From DATFVA01 sp963774455 (lineage in GTDB: Bacteria; Bacteroidota; Ignavibacteria; Ignavibacteriales; Ignavibacteriaceae), in assembly GCA_963774455.1 (NCBI GenBank), contig CAVZFD010000003.1, positions 62,001 to 126,000 of the forward strand: a DNA stretch of 64,000 nt, written 5' to 3'. The notes under the pieces were generated by a model. The model saw only the letters and a list, made by a program, of their open reading frames with translations, was not told the origin of the DNA and searched no databases. The translations under genes and the position numbers were made by a program. Below, one piece after another: positions 34,650-43,263 of the stretch (position 1 is the stretch's first letter; each line of letters opens with the position of its first letter).

Positions 34650-36049
34650 CTAAACCACTTGAAAAAATAATAGTCCTCCTTACTGATTTCCTCACCATTA
34701 ACCTGGCGTTTATTATTTTCTTTAAGCTGAGGGTGGAGTCGGGGTGGTTTAGACTTCTGATTACGCCTGAGTTCTTTATCCCCTTGCTTATCATCTACTT
34801 CTACTGGGTGATTATTTTTATGTTCATAGGGATGTACCGAACCTGGTTTGCCGCTTCACGCTTTGATGAGATCTCTACTCTCTTTAAGGCTTCTTTCTTC
34901 GGAATTTTCATCCTCTTCATAATTATCTTCGTGGATGACTACCTTCACGGGGTCGCGTCGGCAAACAGGATACTAATATTTATATACTGGGGACTCTTCA
35001 TCCTGCTCGTTGGTGGAGGACGACTTATCATCCGCAGCGTGCAGCGTAATCTTCTTATTAAAGGCATTGGAAGAAAAAATGCCCTCATTATTGGATTTAA
35101 TAAAAAGGCTGTTGAGGTAGGAAAACAGCTTGAGGAGCATAGGGCGCTCGGTCTCGATGCTGTCGGTTATGTTGCTGTAAAAGAAGCTAATATCGGTAAA
35201 TTTGAAAATGGGATTACTGTCATCGACTCTATCCAAAATATTGAAAAGCTCATAGATGAAAACAATATCAAAGAGGTAATTATCGCCCTCGAAAGGGAGA
35301 ATAATGACGTCCTGATCGAAATTATAGGTAAATGCGAACCTAAAAATGTGGGCTTAAAGATAGTTCCTGACCTTTATGAGATCCTGAGCGGTCAGGCAAG
35401 AACCTCCCAGATTTATGGTATCCCGCTTATCGATATTATGCCGCAGCTTATGCCGGAATGGGAAAAAAGGCTGAAAAGGATACTTGATATCTTTTTCTCA
35501 TTTATTATTCTGGTCGTTTCTCTTCCTGTGGTTTTAATTTCTGCTATTGCCGTAAAACTCGATAGTAAAGGCCCCGTTTTCTTTATCCAGGAAAGGTGCG
35601 GGATGAACGGTGAGCCTTTCAGGATGATTAAGTTCCGTTCTATGTTCGTTGATGCTGAAAAGAGAACAGGACCAGTATGGTCCGTAAAGGATGACCCCCG
35701 TATTACCCGGATTGGTAAGGTGATTAGAAAGCTCCGTATTGATGAAATTCCACAAATGGTAAATGTTTTGAAGGGAGAAATGAGTATGGTTGGTCCCCGC
35801 CCGGAAAGACCCTTCTTTGTTGAAAAATTGGCTGAAGAAATTCCATATTATAAAAGACGCCTTAAGGTCCGCCCCGGGATTACCGGCTGGGCTCAGGTAA
35901 AGCATAAATATGATGAGACTATCGAAGATGTTAAGGTGAAACTAAGATACGACCTATTTTATATCGAGAATATGTCGCTTCGGATGGATTTTAAGATTAT
36001 TTTTCGGACCATTTTTGTTGTACTTTTTGGAAAGGGTCATTATAATTAA
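34646..36049 (+). CDS. Initiating polyprenyl phosphoglycosyltransferase (WbaP/WcaJ type)
   Basis: This enzyme transfers a sugar-1-phosphate from an NDP-sugar to undecaprenyl phosphate, starting repeat-unit synthesis. It has four N-terminal transmembrane helices (~residues 10-125), a CoA-binding-like Rossmann domain (~145-255), a membrane re-entrant helix (~280-300) and a complete catalytic domain: VFFIQERCGMNGEPF, KFRSM (329-333), the DE pair at 366-367, MVGPRPER (381-388) and RPGITGWAQV. At 467 residues it is full-length. Base composition appears less AT-rich from here on than in the preceding genes. Confidence 0.93.
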   Translation: MTKPLEKIIVLLTDFLTINLAFIIFFKLRVESGWFRLLITPEFFIPLLIIYFYWVIIFMFIGMYRTWFAASRFDEISTLFKASFFGIFILFIIIFVDDYLHGVASANRILIFIYWGLFILLVGGGRLIIRSVQRNLLIKGIGRKNALIIGFNKKAVEVGKQLEEHRALGLDAVGYVAVKEANIGKFENGITVIDSIQNIEKLIDENNIKEVIIALERENNDVLIEIIGKCEPKNVGLKIVPDLYEILSGQARTSQIYGIPLIDIMPQLMPEWEKRLKRILDIFFSFIILVVSLPVVLISAIAVKLDSKGPVFFIQERCGMNGEPFRMIKFRSMFVDAEKRTGPVWSVKDDPRITRIGKVIRKLRIDEIPQMVNVLKGEMSMVGPRPERPFFVEKLAEEIPYYKRRLKVRPGITGWAQVKHKYDETIEDVKVKLRYDLFYIENMSLRMDFKIIFRTIFVVLFGKGHYN

Positions 36050-36096
36050 CTTTGTGAAAATAAATAAATTCCTTCCGAACCGGATATTAAAAATTT

Positions 36097-36816
36097 ATGC
36101 CTGGTAAAGCCTTAATAATTATACCAACATACAATGAGCTTGATAACATCAGCAGGTTGATCCCTGAATTACTTGGAATGTATCAAAATCTGAATGTACT
36201 GGTCGTTGATGATAATTCTCCTGATGGTACCGGTAATCATGTTGAAGATCTTTCAAAGCAGAACCCCCGTATAAAATTGATCAGACGCAGCGGCAAACAA
36301 GGACTCGGTACTGCCTACATCGCCGGCTTCAAATACGCTATTCAACACGATTATGAATACATCTTCGAGATGGACGCTGATTTTTCGCACGATCCTAAAG
36401 AAATTAATAATTTCTTTGAAGCTGTAAAACAATACGACCTGGTTATCGGCAGCAGGTATGTGCGTGGGGTGAATGTGATAAACTGGCCCATGCGCAGACT
36501 CCTTCTCAGCTATTTCGCTAACAAGTATACTCGTTTTATTACCGGTATGCCCATTCAGGATGCTACCGGCGGTTTTAAATGTTTCAGGAAAAATGTTCTC
36601 GAATCAATAAATCTTGATAAGATTAAATCCAATGGATATGCTTTCCAGATTGAGATGACGTTCAAAATCTGGAAAAAAGGATTTAATGTCGGTGAAATTC
36701 CAATCGTATTTGTTGATCGTGTTAAAGGTACATCTAAGATGTCTAAGAAGATTGTAAGAGAAGCTGTAATTATGGTCTGGAAACTTAGAATAAGAAGTGC
36801 CCTTGGTATTCTTTAA
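36097..36816 (+). CDS. Polyprenol monophosphomannose synthase-like GT2 (DPM1-like)
   Basis: The 239-residue protein has the DPM1 pattern: LIIIPTYNELDNISRLIP, VLVVDDNSPDGTG, FEMDADFSHDP as the DxD-type metal site, VIGSRYVRGV and the C-terminal FVDRVKGTSKMSK. Such enzymes make polyprenyl-phosphate-mannose or related lipid-linked sugars that serve membrane-bound GT-C transferases, consistent with a likely GT-C protein starting at 63.8 kb. A TAACTTTG octamer 43 bp upstream suggests its own promoter. It lacks the extra C-terminal membrane domain of longer homologues. Confidence 0.9.
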   Translation: MPGKALIIIPTYNELDNISRLIPELLGMYQNLNVLVVDDNSPDGTGNHVEDLSKQNPRIKLIRRSGKQGLGTAYIAGFKYAIQHDYEYIFEMDADFSHDPKEINNFFEAVKQYDLVIGSRYVRGVNVINWPMRRLLLSYFANKYTRFITGMPIQDATGGFKCFRKNVLESINLDKIKSNGYAFQIEMTFKIWKKGFNVGEIPIVFVDRVKGTSKMSKKIVREAVIMVWKLRIRSALGIL

Positions 36817-36827
36817 AGAGGCTTGAA

Positions 36828-38810
36828 TTGGATCTCTCCATTATCACTGTTAATTATAACGTTAAGGAATTCTTACAAAATCTTATCCACTCAATCCACA
36901 AAGCCGCCCGCAGCCTTAACTATGAAATAATAATCGTTGATAATGCCTCTTCCGACGCCAGCGTTGATTTTATAACTGAAAAATTTCCTGAGGTGAAGCT
37001 TATCGCCAACGATAAGAATCTCGGCTTTGGTAAGGCAAATAACCAGGGACTCAAAATAGCAAAGGGAAATTATATACTGCTCATTAATCCGGATGCTATT
37101 GTAAGTGAAGATACCTTTACAAAAATGATCTCATTCTTTGAAAGTCATCCCGCAGCAGGTCTCGCCGGCTGTAAAATCCTTAACCCCGATGGAACTCTTC
37201 AGCTAGCGTGCAGAAGAAGCTTTCCAGGTCCATGGACGTCTTTCTGCAAAGTTACCGGGTTGAGTAATCTCTTTCCCAATTCACGACTTTTCGCAAGGTA
37301 TAACCTTACTTATAAAGATGAAAATGAATCTTATGAAGTGGATGCGATTTCAGGTTCGTTTATGATGATGAAAAGAGACGTTTATGAAAAGACCGGCGGA
37401 TTCGACGAGGACTATTTTATGTACGGTGAGGATCTCGATCTTTGTTACCGTATTCAGCAGGCCGGTTTTAAAGTGTATTATGTCCATGAAGCCCAGATTA
37501 TACATTATAAAGGTGAAAGTACCAGGCGAAGCAGTCTCGATGAAACTAAGTTCTTCTACGATGCTATGCACTTGTTTGTAAAAAAACATCTTTCAAGTTC
37601 CCTGCTTGTTCAGTTTATACTCAGAACGGCAATAGGTATAAGAAAGATTCTCTCTTTTCTTGGAAAAAGAAAAATGGTCTTTCTTGCAATACTGTTCGAT
37701 TTTATCTTTTTTGATCTCTCCCTTTTTATTTCTGAATCAATATATCAGTCGGTACGTACTTGGAGAGGATTTCCTCAGATCAGTTTTCCAATAGTATTTA
37801 CAATCCCCGCTTTGTCTTATGTCATCGTAGCTTCGGCTTATGGAGTATATAGAAGAGATAGCCTTTCGATTTTAAAAACTCTTGCTGCAGTTATTACCAG
37901 CTTTTTTATTCTCTCTGCGCTGACATTCTTTTTTAAAGACTTCGCTTATAGCCGCGCTATCGTCATTATTACCTACCTGCTGTTATTTGTCCTTCTCGTC
38001 CTGTGGCGGGTTATCCTGAAGTTGGTTTTTAAAATCGGCGTAAATAAGGATACCTATTCCCGTAGGAAAACTCTTATTGTGGGAATAAATGAAACAGCTG
38101 TTAAAATTGCAGATACCCTGAAAACAAAACAAATTGATTATCATACCATCGCAGGTCTTATAAGTCTGACCTCCAAAGAGATAGGCAAGAAATTCGGCGA
38201 ATGGGAGGTTATCGGAAGTATCGAGAATATCACCAAAGTAATCCGTGAAAAAGGTATAGATGAGGTCATTTTCTCACCACTGGAGCTTTCCTACTCTCAG
38301 ATGATGTCAATTGTCTCAGCTAGCCAGAACGAAAATACAGAATTCAAAATAATAGGAAATAACCTGGATTTTCTTGTCGGTAAAGCCTCCGTTTCTGTAC
38401 TGGATGAAATTCCTTTAATCGGAATAAAGTATAATATAACTAACCCGGCGATGAAATTTTTCAAAGCATTCTTCGATTATACCCTTGCCGTGTTTGTTTT
38501 GTTTTTAGTCTATCCTTTCATATATTTGACCGCGAAAGTTAGTTCCCGCAATTCTGATTTTAGAAAGTTTGTACTTAAAGTCCCCTCCGTTCTGACGGGG
38601 AGAATGAGCTTTGTAGGACCTGAAGATCCCTCCGGATACAAAGATCTCTACCTGGGGAAAAAAGGATTAACAGGATTGTGGTATATAGAAAATGTTGAGA
38701 AAAAAGATCAGGAAAAGCTGGATATTCTGTATGCAAAGAATCAGAATATTTGGTTTGATCTTGAAATTCTGGCAAAATCATTAAACAAAATGTTGACAAA
38801 ACGTTCCTGA
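36828..38810 (+). CDS. GT2 glycosyltransferase fused to a degenerate phosphoglycosyltransferase
   Basis: Residues 1-~235 are an intact GT2 domain (LSIITVNYNVKEFLQNL, IIVDNASSDAS, LLINPDAIVSE, GGFDEDYFMYGEDLDLCYRI). Residues ~283-400 form four or five transmembrane helices and ~413-520 a Rossmann-like domain with the same order as WbaP. The C-terminal part (~541-660) starts like the catalytic domain but lacks the KFRSM block and the DE pair, keeping only GRMSFVGPED and GLTGLWYIEN. The phosphoglycosyltransferase activity is therefore probably lost. The start is TTG with GAGG 6 nt upstream. Confidence 0.85.
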   Translation: MDLSIITVNYNVKEFLQNLIHSIHKAARSLNYEIIIVDNASSDASVDFITEKFPEVKLIANDKNLGFGKANNQGLKIAKGNYILLINPDAIVSEDTFTKMISFFESHPAAGLAGCKILNPDGTLQLACRRSFPGPWTSFCKVTGLSNLFPNSRLFARYNLTYKDENESYEVDAISGSFMMMKRDVYEKTGGFDEDYFMYGEDLDLCYRIQQAGFKVYYVHEAQIIHYKGESTRRSSLDETKFFYDAMHLFVKKHLSSSLLVQFILRTAIGIRKILSFLGKRKMVFLAILFDFIFFDLSLFISESIYQSVRTWRGFPQISFPIVFTIPALSYVIVASAYGVYRRDSLSILKTLAAVITSFFILSALTFFFKDFAYSRAIVIITYLLLFVLLVLWRVILKLVFKIGVNKDTYSRRKTLIVGINETAVKIADTLKTKQIDYHTIAGLISLTSKEIGKKFGEWEVIGSIENITKVIREKGIDEVIFSPLELSYSQMMSIVSASQNENTEFKIIGNNLDFLVGKASVSVLDEIPLIGIKYNITNPAMKFFKAFFDYTLAVFVLFLVYPFIYLTAKVSSRNSDFRKFVLKVPSVLTGRMSFVGPEDPSGYKDLYLGKKGLTGLWYIENVEKKDQEKLDILYAKNQNIWFDLEILAKSLNKMLTKRS

Positions 38811-38811
38811 T

Positions 38812-39762
38812 ATGGCTAAGACAATACTAGAATTTGAAAAACCGATACATGAGCTTGAGTCGCGCCTTGAAGAGATGAAGAAGTATTCGGATAAGATGGA
38901 TATCGCTAATGAGATTGTTAAACTTGAAGATAAGGTTAGGATATTGAAAGAAGGCATTTACAAGGATCTTACCAGGTGGCAGAGAGTTCAGCTTGCAAGA
39001 CATCCGGATAGACCTTTTACGCTGGATTATATTTATGGGATGACAAATAATTTTGTCGAACTTCACGGCGATAGAAATTATAAGGATGATAAGGCAATTG
39101 TTGGCGGTCTTGCCGAGCTGGATGAATACAAGGTGATGATAATTGGTCATCAGAAAGGGCGTGATACCAAATCAAATCTATACAGGAATTTCGGTATGCC
39201 TAACCCCGAAGGCTACCGCAAGGCTCTCCGCTTAATGAAGCTGGCCGAAAAGTTTAACAAACCTGTCATTACTATGCTAGATACTCCCGGTGCTTATCCC
39301 GGTATCGAGGCTGAGGAAAGAGGCCAGGCTGAAGCAATTGCAAAAAATCTGTTCGTGATGAGCAGACTTACAGTTCCTATTATTGTGGTTATTATCGGTG
39401 AGGGTGCAAGCGGCGGCGCTCTGGGAATCGGAGTAGGCGATAGAATTCTGATGCTTGAAAACTGCTGGTATTCTGTTATTTCTCCTGAATCATGCTCGAG
39501 CATTTTATGGAGAAGCTGGGATTATAAGGAACAGGCTGCAGAAGCTTTAAAATTAACTGCTCCGGATCTCCTCGAACAGAAAATCATAGACAGGATAATT
39601 CCTGAGCCTACCGGAGGGGCACATACCGATCAACAGGCTATGGTAGATACGCTTAAAAATATTCTTAAAGAGGAGCTGGCAGCGCTGATAAAAATTAAAC
39701 CTGATAAGCTTATCCAGGGACGACTGGAAAAATTCGGTAAGATGGGCGCCTTTATAGAATAA
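38812..39762 (+). CDS. accA: Acetyl-CoA carboxylase carboxyltransferase subunit alpha
   Basis: AccA with AccD moves the carboxyl group from biotin to acetyl-CoA, the first step of fatty acid synthesis. The 316-residue protein has the N-terminal helical region (LEFEKPIHELESRLEEM), RHPDRPFTLDYI, FVELHGDRNYKDD, the crotonase-like GEGASGGALGIGVGDR oxyanion region and SPESCSSILWRSWDYK. Length is as expected. It starts 1 bp after the fusion protein's stop, probably by chance co-transcription with the polysaccharide genes. Confidence 0.96.
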   Translation: MAKTILEFEKPIHELESRLEEMKKYSDKMDIANEIVKLEDKVRILKEGIYKDLTRWQRVQLARHPDRPFTLDYIYGMTNNFVELHGDRNYKDDKAIVGGLAELDEYKVMIIGHQKGRDTKSNLYRNFGMPNPEGYRKALRLMKLAEKFNKPVITMLDTPGAYPGIEAEERGQAEAIAKNLFVMSRLTVPIIVVIIGEGASGGALGIGVGDRILMLENCWYSVISPESCSSILWRSWDYKEQAAEALKLTAPDLLEQKIIDRIIPEPTGGAHTDQQAMVDTLKNILKEELAALIKIKPDKLIQGRLEKFGKMGAFIE

Positions 39763-39783
39763 ATCATTATTCCGTAATCCGCC

Positions 39784-39840
39784 CAATTCGCTAATTCGCC
39801 AAATTCGCCAATTCGCAAAATTCACCAATTCCAAATTCCA
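39784..39840. repeat. Degenerate AATTCGCCA tandem repeat after accA
   Basis: Seven or so units of 7-9 bp with an AATTC core follow one another (for example AATTCGCT, AATTCGCCA, AATTCGCC, AATTCACC). They fill most of the accA-thioesterase gap just before a TAACTTTG promoter-like octamer at 39859-39866. Confidence 0.7.
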
Positions 39841-39889
39841 AAACACTTTTCTTTTTTATAACTTTGCTTCATATATTTTTATCTCAAAT

Positions 39890-40300
39890 ATGCTGATCAA
39901 TAAGACAAATATCCGTGTGCGTTATGCAGATACAGATCAGATGAAGTATGTGTATAACGGAAAATACTTTGAATACTTTGAAGTAGGCCGTACTGAAATG
40001 ATGCGTGAAAATGGTCTGCCTTATAGTATGATTGAAAAAAGCGGTTACCAGATGCCGGTCCGCGAAGCTTATCTGAAATTTAAAAACCCGGCTTTTTATG
40101 ATGAGCTTCTCGAGGTTGAAACCAGGCTTGAATCTCTTCCTGAACTGAAGGTTCATATCAATCATACTATCCGCAGCCTTGATCGTAACATAACTATTGT
40201 TGAAGGATATATAGTCTTGGTATTTATTAATATGGTAACAAGGAAGCCGATAAGACCCCCCGGGTTTTTTATGAGTGTAGTTAAACCTTTTTTTAAGTAA
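39890..40300 (+). CDS. Acyl-CoA thioesterase, YbgC/4-hydroxybenzoyl-CoA type
   Basis: A 136-residue single hotdog domain. RVRYADTDQMKYVYNGKYFEYFE is represented by the catalytic Asp within RYADTDQMK and the following helix, then GRTEMMRENGLPY. The family hydrolyses acyl-CoA or acyl-ACP thioesters in the cytoplasm; YbgC members often act in phospholipid or cell envelope context. Substrate is unknown. It sits between accA and nadC, with nadC starting 2 bp after its stop, so these two genes are co-transcribed. Confidence 0.85.
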   Translation: MLINKTNIRVRYADTDQMKYVYNGKYFEYFEVGRTEMMRENGLPYSMIEKSGYQMPVREAYLKFKNPAFYDELLEVETRLESLPELKVHINHTIRSLDRNITIVEGYIVLVFINMVTRKPIRPPGFFMSVVKPFFK

Positions 40301-40302
40301 AT

Positions 40303-41148
40303 ATGATAACCAAATCTATTAGAGAATCAATTAAAAGAGCTCTTCAGGAAGACATTAAAACAGGGGATATTACCAGTCTTGCGATTGTCCCCGGAGATAA
40401 AAAAGCATCGGCAGAGTTCCTTGTTAAACAGGAAGGAGTCCTTGCCGGTTTTGAAGTTGCTGAAACCTGTTTCAGGGAATACGATCCGGGTATCTCCTTT
40501 GTTAAATATTACAACGACGGCGACAAAGTTTTACATGGAACAATTGCCGCAGTTGTAGAAGGCAGGGCACAATCGATTCTTACTGTGGAGAGAACAGCTT
40601 TAAATTTTCTTCAGAGAATGAGCGGAATTGCAACAATGACTCGTCAATTCTCCGATATGATTAAACATACTAAAGCCCGCCTCATCGATACCCGCAAAAC
40701 GGTTCCGGGATTAAGGGAATTGGATAAGCTTGCCGTAAAGCTTGGAGGGGCGGAAAATCATAGGATCGGCTTATATGATATGTTTCTGATAAAAGATAAC
40801 CACATTGAAGTTGCGGGCTCTATTACAAAAGCAGTAGAATCCTGCAAAGCCTGGAGGAGCAGCAATAATCCCGATCTTAAAATTGAAGTTGAAACTAAAA
40901 ATATTGATGAAGTAAATGAAGCCTTAGCCTGTGGCGTCGACGTTATAATGCTGGATAATTTTAGCATTGAGCTTTCAAAAGCGGCGGTTAGCCTGATAAA
41001 CGGAAGAAGTAAGGTTGAAGCCTCCGGTATGGTGAATATTGATACTATAAAAGCTATTGCCGAAACAGGGGTTGATTATATTTCCGTCGGGGCTCTTACT
41101 CACAGCGTAAAAGCCCTCGATATCTCACTCGATGTAAAGATAAGATAA
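40303..41148 (+). CDS. nadC: Nicotinate-nucleotide pyrophosphorylase (carboxylating)
   Basis: NadC converts quinolinate and PRPP to nicotinate mononucleotide in de novo NAD synthesis. The sequence shows LQEDIKTGDITSLAIV, LTVERTALNFLQRMSGIAT, ARLIDTRKTVPGLRELDKLA, GGAENHRIGLYDMFLIKDNH and IEVETKNIDE, all standard QAPRTase motifs. It has 281 residues. It follows the thioesterase gene by 2 bp and the flippase starts 5 bp later. Confidence 0.96.
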   Translation: MITKSIRESIKRALQEDIKTGDITSLAIVPGDKKASAEFLVKQEGVLAGFEVAETCFREYDPGISFVKYYNDGDKVLHGTIAAVVEGRAQSILTVERTALNFLQRMSGIATMTRQFSDMIKHTKARLIDTRKTVPGLRELDKLAVKLGGAENHRIGLYDMFLIKDNHIEVAGSITKAVESCKAWRSSNNPDLKIEVETKNIDEVNEALACGVDVIMLDNFSIELSKAAVSLINGRSKVEASGMVNIDTIKAIAETGVDYISVGALTHSVKALDISLDVKIR

Positions 41149-41153
41149 AATAA

Positions 41154-42629
41154 ATGATTTTTGACAAGCTTAAACAATTGACGAAAGATACGGCTATCTA
41201 TGGGATCAGTACGATGGTCGGACGTTTCCTTTCATTTCTGCTCGTCCCTTTCTATACAAATATCTTCCATCCTGCGGAATATGGTATAATAGCCAACATA
41301 TATATATTCATAGGGATCTTTAATATCCTTTATGTCTACGGAATGGATGCTGCCTACCTGAAGTTTGCAGGTTTTCCTACTGACAGGAATAAAAAAGATA
41401 TTTTTTCAACTCCTTATCTCTCTGTTTTTGTTTCAGGAATATTTCTTTCATTACTTATGGTTCTCGTAAGAGGTCCGGTATTCAATCTCCTTGAAGTACC
41501 TCCCAATTATTATTATCTGATGTACTATTCGGCGGGTATATTATTTCTCGATTCAGTTGCGGTGATCCCTTTTATTCAGCTCAGACTTCAAAGAAAGGCT
41601 AAGAAGTTTGCTTCATTCAAGATTATTAATATCGTCGTTAATATTTTCCTAAACCTTGTTTTAATTTTAAAATTCAGGATGGGAATTGAGGCTGTCCTGA
41701 TCAGTAATTTGTTTGCTTCACTCTCTTCATTACTGATTTTGCTTCCGGGGATTATAAAGGAATTTCATCTGAGCTTCGATGCAACCCTTTTGAGAAAGCT
41801 GCTGAAATTCGGACTTCCGTATCTTCCCGCGGGACTTTCATCGATGCTCATCCAGGGAATAGACAGACCTATCCTCGGTAAGATGACAAACCTGGATACG
41901 GTTGGAATTTATAATGCCTGCTATAAGCTTGGCATTTTTATGATGCTCTTTGTTAATATGTTCCAGTATGCCTGGCAGCCCTTTTTTCTCCAGAATGCAG
42001 AAGAAAAAAACGCAAAGGAAATCTTTTCAAAGGTGCTCACATATTTTACTCTTGCCTCAGCTCTGATCCTGGTTATCCTTTCGCTTTTTATTGATAATAT
42101 TGTTGCTATACCTCTTCTGCATGGACGAACATTAATTGATTCTGCATACTGGGGGGGAGTTTCAATTGTTCCCATTATCCTTTTCGGATATTTATTCAAC
42201 GGACTTTATGTCATTTTCACCGCTGGAATTTATATCGAGGAAAAGAGCATTTATATACCTTTAATAACAGGTATCGGTGCTGCTGTTAACATAATCATTA
42301 ACGTTTTATTAATCCCTGTCTTGGGAATTATGGGTGCGGCTTATGCTACACTCGCTGCTTATATTGCAATGGCAGCCGGATTATATATTGTAACGCAGAA
42401 ATTTTACAGGATCGAATATGAAATAGCAAAACTGAGTAAAATATTCTTCGCTATTCTGGTAGTCGGCGGAATATATTACTACTTGTTCTATTCTGATCAG
42501 CTTTTCTTCAGCTACAAAATATTGTTATTCGTGTTCTTTTCCGTTTACCTTTACGTATTTGTGTTTGATAAGAAGGAGATTGATTTTTTAAGAACGAAAT
42601 TAGCTTTATTAAAAGATAGAAGGATATAA
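41154..42629 (+). CDS. Oligosaccharide flippase-type membrane protein (MATE/MVF superfamily)
   Basis: A 491-residue protein with about 12-14 transmembrane helices. The N-terminal LKQLTKDTAIYGISTMVGR and LVPFYTNIFHPAEYGIIANI are typical of polysaccharide biosynthesis flippases. It is the second such protein in the window, outside the main cluster and between nadC and dut, with a 5-bp gap before and none after. It may flip a different lipid-linked glycan. The stop TAA is directly followed by the dut ATG. Confidence 0.88.
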   Translation: MIFDKLKQLTKDTAIYGISTMVGRFLSFLLVPFYTNIFHPAEYGIIANIYIFIGIFNILYVYGMDAAYLKFAGFPTDRNKKDIFSTPYLSVFVSGIFLSLLMVLVRGPVFNLLEVPPNYYYLMYYSAGILFLDSVAVIPFIQLRLQRKAKKFASFKIINIVVNIFLNLVLILKFRMGIEAVLISNLFASLSSLLILLPGIIKEFHLSFDATLLRKLLKFGLPYLPAGLSSMLIQGIDRPILGKMTNLDTVGIYNACYKLGIFMMLFVNMFQYAWQPFFLQNAEEKNAKEIFSKVLTYFTLASALILVILSLFIDNIVAIPLLHGRTLIDSAYWGGVSIVPIILFGYLFNGLYVIFTAGIYIEEKSIYIPLITGIGAAVNIIINVLLIPVLGIMGAAYATLAAYIAMAAGLYIVTQKFYRIEYEIAKLSKIFFAILVVGGIYYYLFYSDQLFFSYKILLFVFFSVYLYVFVFDKKEIDFLRTKLALLKDRRI

Positions 42630-43088
42630 ATGGATTCCGGAACCAAGATTAAGGTTAAAAGACTAAACCCAGGTTTTAACGATATTGAACTGCCTGAATA
42701 TTCCACTCACGGCAGCGCAGGGATGGATATAAGAGCGGCAGTTGAAGATAATCTGATTCTTAAAGCGGGAGAGGTTGGATTGGTGCCTACAAACCTCGTT
42801 GTTGAAATTCCGGAGGGTTTTGAAATACAGGTGCGGCCAAGAAGCGGATTGGCTGTTAAACACGGTATTGGTATTCTTAATTCGCCCGGTACTATCGATT
42901 CAGATTACCGCGGCGAAATTAAAATAATTATGATGAATTTCAGCAAAGAAGATTTTGTGATAAACCGCGGAGACAGGATAGCTCAGCTTGTGTTGTCTAA
43001 AGTCTACCGTGCTGATCTTGAAGAAAATTCTGATTTGTTAAAAACCAAAAGGGGAGAAGGCGGCTTTGGACATACCGGCAAACAATAA
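42630..43088 (+). CDS. dut: Deoxyuridine 5'-triphosphate nucleotidohydrolase
   Basis: The trimeric dUTPase keeps uracil out of DNA and makes dUMP. All five family motifs are present in the 152 residues: GSAGMDIRAA, RPRSGLAVKHGIG, NSPGTIDSDYRGEI, RGDRIAQLVL and the C-terminal RGEGGFGHTGK. It directly abuts the upstream flippase gene and ends the accA-dut region; a 175-bp gap then precedes dnaE. Confidence 0.96.
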   Translation: MDSGTKIKVKRLNPGFNDIELPEYSTHGSAGMDIRAAVEDNLILKAGEVGLVPTNLVVEIPEGFEIQVRPRSGLAVKHGIGILNSPGTIDSDYRGEIKIIMMNFSKEDFVINRGDRIAQLVLSKVYRADLEENSDLLKTKRGEGGFGHTGKQ

Positions 43089-43263
43089 TTTAGTTGATAA
43101 ATTAAGATATAAAAGCTATCATTGATCAAATATATTTCTAAATAAATATTAAAAAGCCTGAATTATTTTTTCATCCTGCTCAAACCCGCAAAAAAGTTCC
43201 TGAAATTTTTTTAACTTGTGTTTAGTAGAATCTAATCACTTCCACCAAAATTTCTTTTTTTTC

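Noticed and set aside
36828..38810. The fusion protein as a second active initiating phosphoglycosyltransferase.
   Set aside because: The key catalytic block and the acidic pair are absent, unlike in the intact enzyme at 34.6 kb.
43216..43263. An upstream TTG start for dnaE.
   Set aside because: It would add a Phe-rich 16-residue tail absent from DnaE and sits in a promoter-like sequence. The ATG at 43264 gives the normal N-terminus.
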